A DNA stretch of 64,000 nt, taken from positions 16,715,219-16,779,218 of the forward strand of contig NC_064444.1 in NCBI RefSeq assembly GCF_023343835.1, given 5' to 3'. Every line of letters begins with the position of its first letter. Within the stretch, counting starts at the first letter, position 1. Source of the DNA: Lagopus muta (taxonomy: Eukaryota > Chordata > Aves > Galliformes > Phasianidae). Position numbers and translations under genes: made by a program. Positions 63,564 through 64,000 of the stretch are shown one piece after another. The notes beneath the pieces were generated by a model. That model was not told the origin of the DNA. It did no database searches and worked only from the letters and a program-made list of their open reading frames with translations.

Positions 63564-64000
63564 CTACAAGAAAGAGTTAAAAATGAAAGTAGTTACAATC
63601 CTAGGATGGATTACCTGGACAGTAATAATGCAGTAAAAACACAAGAGTTCTTATTTTCAGTTCAGTACAGAAAGATCAGATCCAATTTCTCACAGTCATT
63701 GCCAGTCACTCGTTAAAGGAATGTGTAACTTGAAATCTAACATGCTCTGCTGCACATTGAAGTTACAGACAACAAACAGATTTGGTCAAACAATATTTAC
63801 AAAGAGTACCAAAACCACCTCATCCTTCTCTAGTTTTTTCTTTCTGTTTAACTGAGGAAAGGAAGTTGCATGTTGTTAATAAGCAAGTTGTATTTAAGTC
63901 GTATAAATCTTACTTTGAACTAGCATCCTATCTGCATTCTGTACATGGTTCTCATCTACAGAAGCATTTGGAGCCAATTCCGACTATGTTAAGAGTCTTC
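63564..64000 (-). other. PRMT7: PRMT7 last intron (partial)
   Basis: Sequence upstream of the last PRMT7 exon on the minus strand. It ends with a pyrimidine-rich tract and tag. The preceding exon was not found within the window. Confidence 0.75.

Noticed and set aside
1..64000. Bacterial or phage features, CRISPR arrays, tRNA or rRNA genes
   Set aside because: None was seen; spliced vertebrate genes and CR1 repeats make the window clearly avian nuclear DNA.

Overview
This is a bird genomic window. The sequence is intron-rich vertebrate DNA carrying several 5'-truncated CR1 LINE copies in both orientations and a mariner-like element. Together with the SMPD3 and PRMT7 sequences, this points to a galliform such as chicken, on the chromosome orthologous to human 16q22.1 (chicken chromosome 11, from memory). 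The species is an inference, not read directly from the window.

Layout. Positions 1-10709 are upstream or 5'-UTR-intron sequence of SMPD3 with no recognisable coding exon; they hold a mariner pair and some small repeats. Positions 10997-44052 carry the whole coding part of SMPD3 (neutral sphingomyelinase 2) on the + strand. It is split into seven exons whose junctions all close in frame, giving a predicted 662-residue protein. The six introns contain CR1 fragments but no other gene I can support. Positions 44053 to at least 45680 are the SMPD3 3' UTR. From 63563 down to 63405 on the minus strand lies the last coding exon of PRMT7 (protein arginine methyltransferase 7), which continues beyond the right edge. 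SMPD3 and PRMT7 are therefore convergent, as in mammals, with about 19 kb between their stop codons.

Two things in that 19 kb are not explained by the two known genes. One is an exon-like block at 48051-48191. It has a T-rich acceptor, an open frame in phase with the last internal SMPD3 donor, a Ser-Asp-His motif like the one that ends the endonuclease/exonuclease/phosphatase fold, and a poly(A) signal. It could be an alternative last exon of SMPD3. The other is a CpG island at about 57530-57900 with GC-box, E-box and YY1-like sites and a splice-donor-like sequence on the minus strand, placed between two gene 3' ends where no promoter of a known gene is expected.

SMPD3 hydrolyses sphingomyelin to ceramide at the inner leaflet of Golgi and plasma membrane. 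PRMT7 monomethylates arginines. There is no sign that they act together; they are chromosomal neighbours only. No CRISPR, tRNA, rRNA or prokaryotic features were seen, and most short open frames in the window are chance frames in introns.
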